From contig NZ_SDKC01000001.1 in NCBI RefSeq assembly GCF_004123145.1, positions 688,001-752,000 of the forward strand: DNA of 64,000 nucleotides. Reading direction: 5' to 3'. The translations under genes and the position numbers were made by a program. Below the pieces are notes generated by a model. The model saw nothing but the letters and a program-made list of their open reading frames with translations. It searched no databases and was not told the DNA's origin. This document shows, piece by piece, positions 63,590 to 64,000 of the stretch (the first letter of the stretch is position 1; each line of letters begins with the position of its first letter). This DNA comes from Blautia faecicola. Lineage in GTDB: Bacteria; Bacillota; Clostridia; Lachnospirales; Lachnospiraceae.

Positions 63590-63737
63590 AGTATCAACTC
63601 CTTTCAATAATATTCTACTCTGATATTTTATAAAACTCAACACCAACTTATATGATTTTATAATTTATATTTAACTGTTAACAACCACCCTGTTATCTCC
63701 GTTATGTTATTTTGCAGAATGAAATGATTCAATATAT

Positions 63738-63790
63738 AAATTACTCGTAATTGTTCAGTAGCCTCACAGTTATGAGTCAGAATGCTACCT
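63738..63790. repeat. Repeat block shared with 34115-34160 (inverted)
   Basis: ATTACTCGTAATTGTTCAGT and AGCCTCACAGTTATGAGTCA match the reverse complement of the end of the repeat at 34017. The remainder of 63590-64000 has low GC and no gene I can support. Confidence 0.5.
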
Positions 63791-64000
63791 ACGGAATAGG
63801 TACAATTTATCATAGGATAAATCTGCAAAAAGTACCAGTAGTAAAAATACACAAAGATAGAAATTGAGAATTGGTAAAAAAGCAGTATAAACAGGGGATA
63901 GATAGAATAGTGAAATCATTTAGCCTGCAAAGGAATAAAAATTTGAACACATATTGATGCTGAGAGATATACGCAAAAAATGAATTAAAAAACCATAGAA

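Larger units (their letters stand above)
61819..63604 (-). mobile_element. IS607-type insertion sequence (tnpA + tnpB)
   Basis: Serine-recombinase tnpA followed by tnpB in overlapping order is the IS607 layout. These elements have no terminal inverted repeats and make no target duplication, so edges cannot be fixed from this sequence; they lie outside the two genes, probably within 61650-61818 and 63605-63800. Lower GC than its neighbours. Confidence 0.8.

Noticed and set aside
1-64000. tRNA or rRNA genes
   Set aside because: No cloverleaf or rRNA signature was noticed on reading both strands; a tRNAscan run would settle it.

Overview
The window reads as a chromosomal segment of a spore-forming, strictly anaerobic Firmicute of the Lachnospiraceae type (Blautia/Dorea/Mediterraneibacter-like). 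This rests on a SipL-like LysM spore-coat protein, a GerA/GerB/GerC germinant-receptor operon, an ispE-GntR pair, a folate operon behind a tetrahydrofolate riboswitch, AGGAGG ribosome-binding sites and sigma-A-type promoters. Genus is inference; no rRNA or tRNA gene was seen.

Layout. 1-8.3 kb is core chromosome: the end of murF, plsC, a PrcB-domain lipoprotein plus a SipL-like protein, ispE-GntR, and gerA-gerB-gerC with gerC lacking its C-terminal half. 8.4-13.2 kb holds a decayed hybrid histidine kinase, an intact one and a MATE exporter. 13.3-23 kb holds pgi, an IlvD/Edd dehydratase, a second MATE exporter, a small siroheme/ferredoxin protein, nudC and another hybrid kinase. 23-27 kb has a methyltransferase and a DUF4956 + carbohydrate-binding lipoprotein pair. 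27-30.2 kb is the minus-strand folate operon folE-HD-folP-folBK with promoter, THF aptamer and terminator. 30.3-33.9 kb has a ROK regulator, a ketopantoate-reductase-like gene, an acetyltransferase and a gene split by a 166-bp miniature element.

33.9-47.6 kb is a defence island: a complete jetABCD (Wadjet) plasmid-defence operon in translationally overlapping order, flanked by three AAA-ATPase/PD-(D/E)XK genes. The outer two share an identical promoter and about 650 bp of nearly identical DNA in direct orientation. The Wadjet operon therefore sits between long direct repeats 11,655 bp apart and could be lost or looped out by homologous recombination.

47.7-64 kb carries small regulators with visible operators, a nitroreductase, an SNF-type transporter, a run of unrecognised small genes including a zincin-LRR fusion, a GH3 glycosidase, uxuA, a MerR/YbjQ pair behind a 19-bp-spacer promoter, a carboxylesterase and an IS607-type element with intact tnpA and tnpB. 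Several families of short hairpin repeats lie between the genes, including three copies of a 166-bp CTAG-flanked MITE. I found no CRISPR array.
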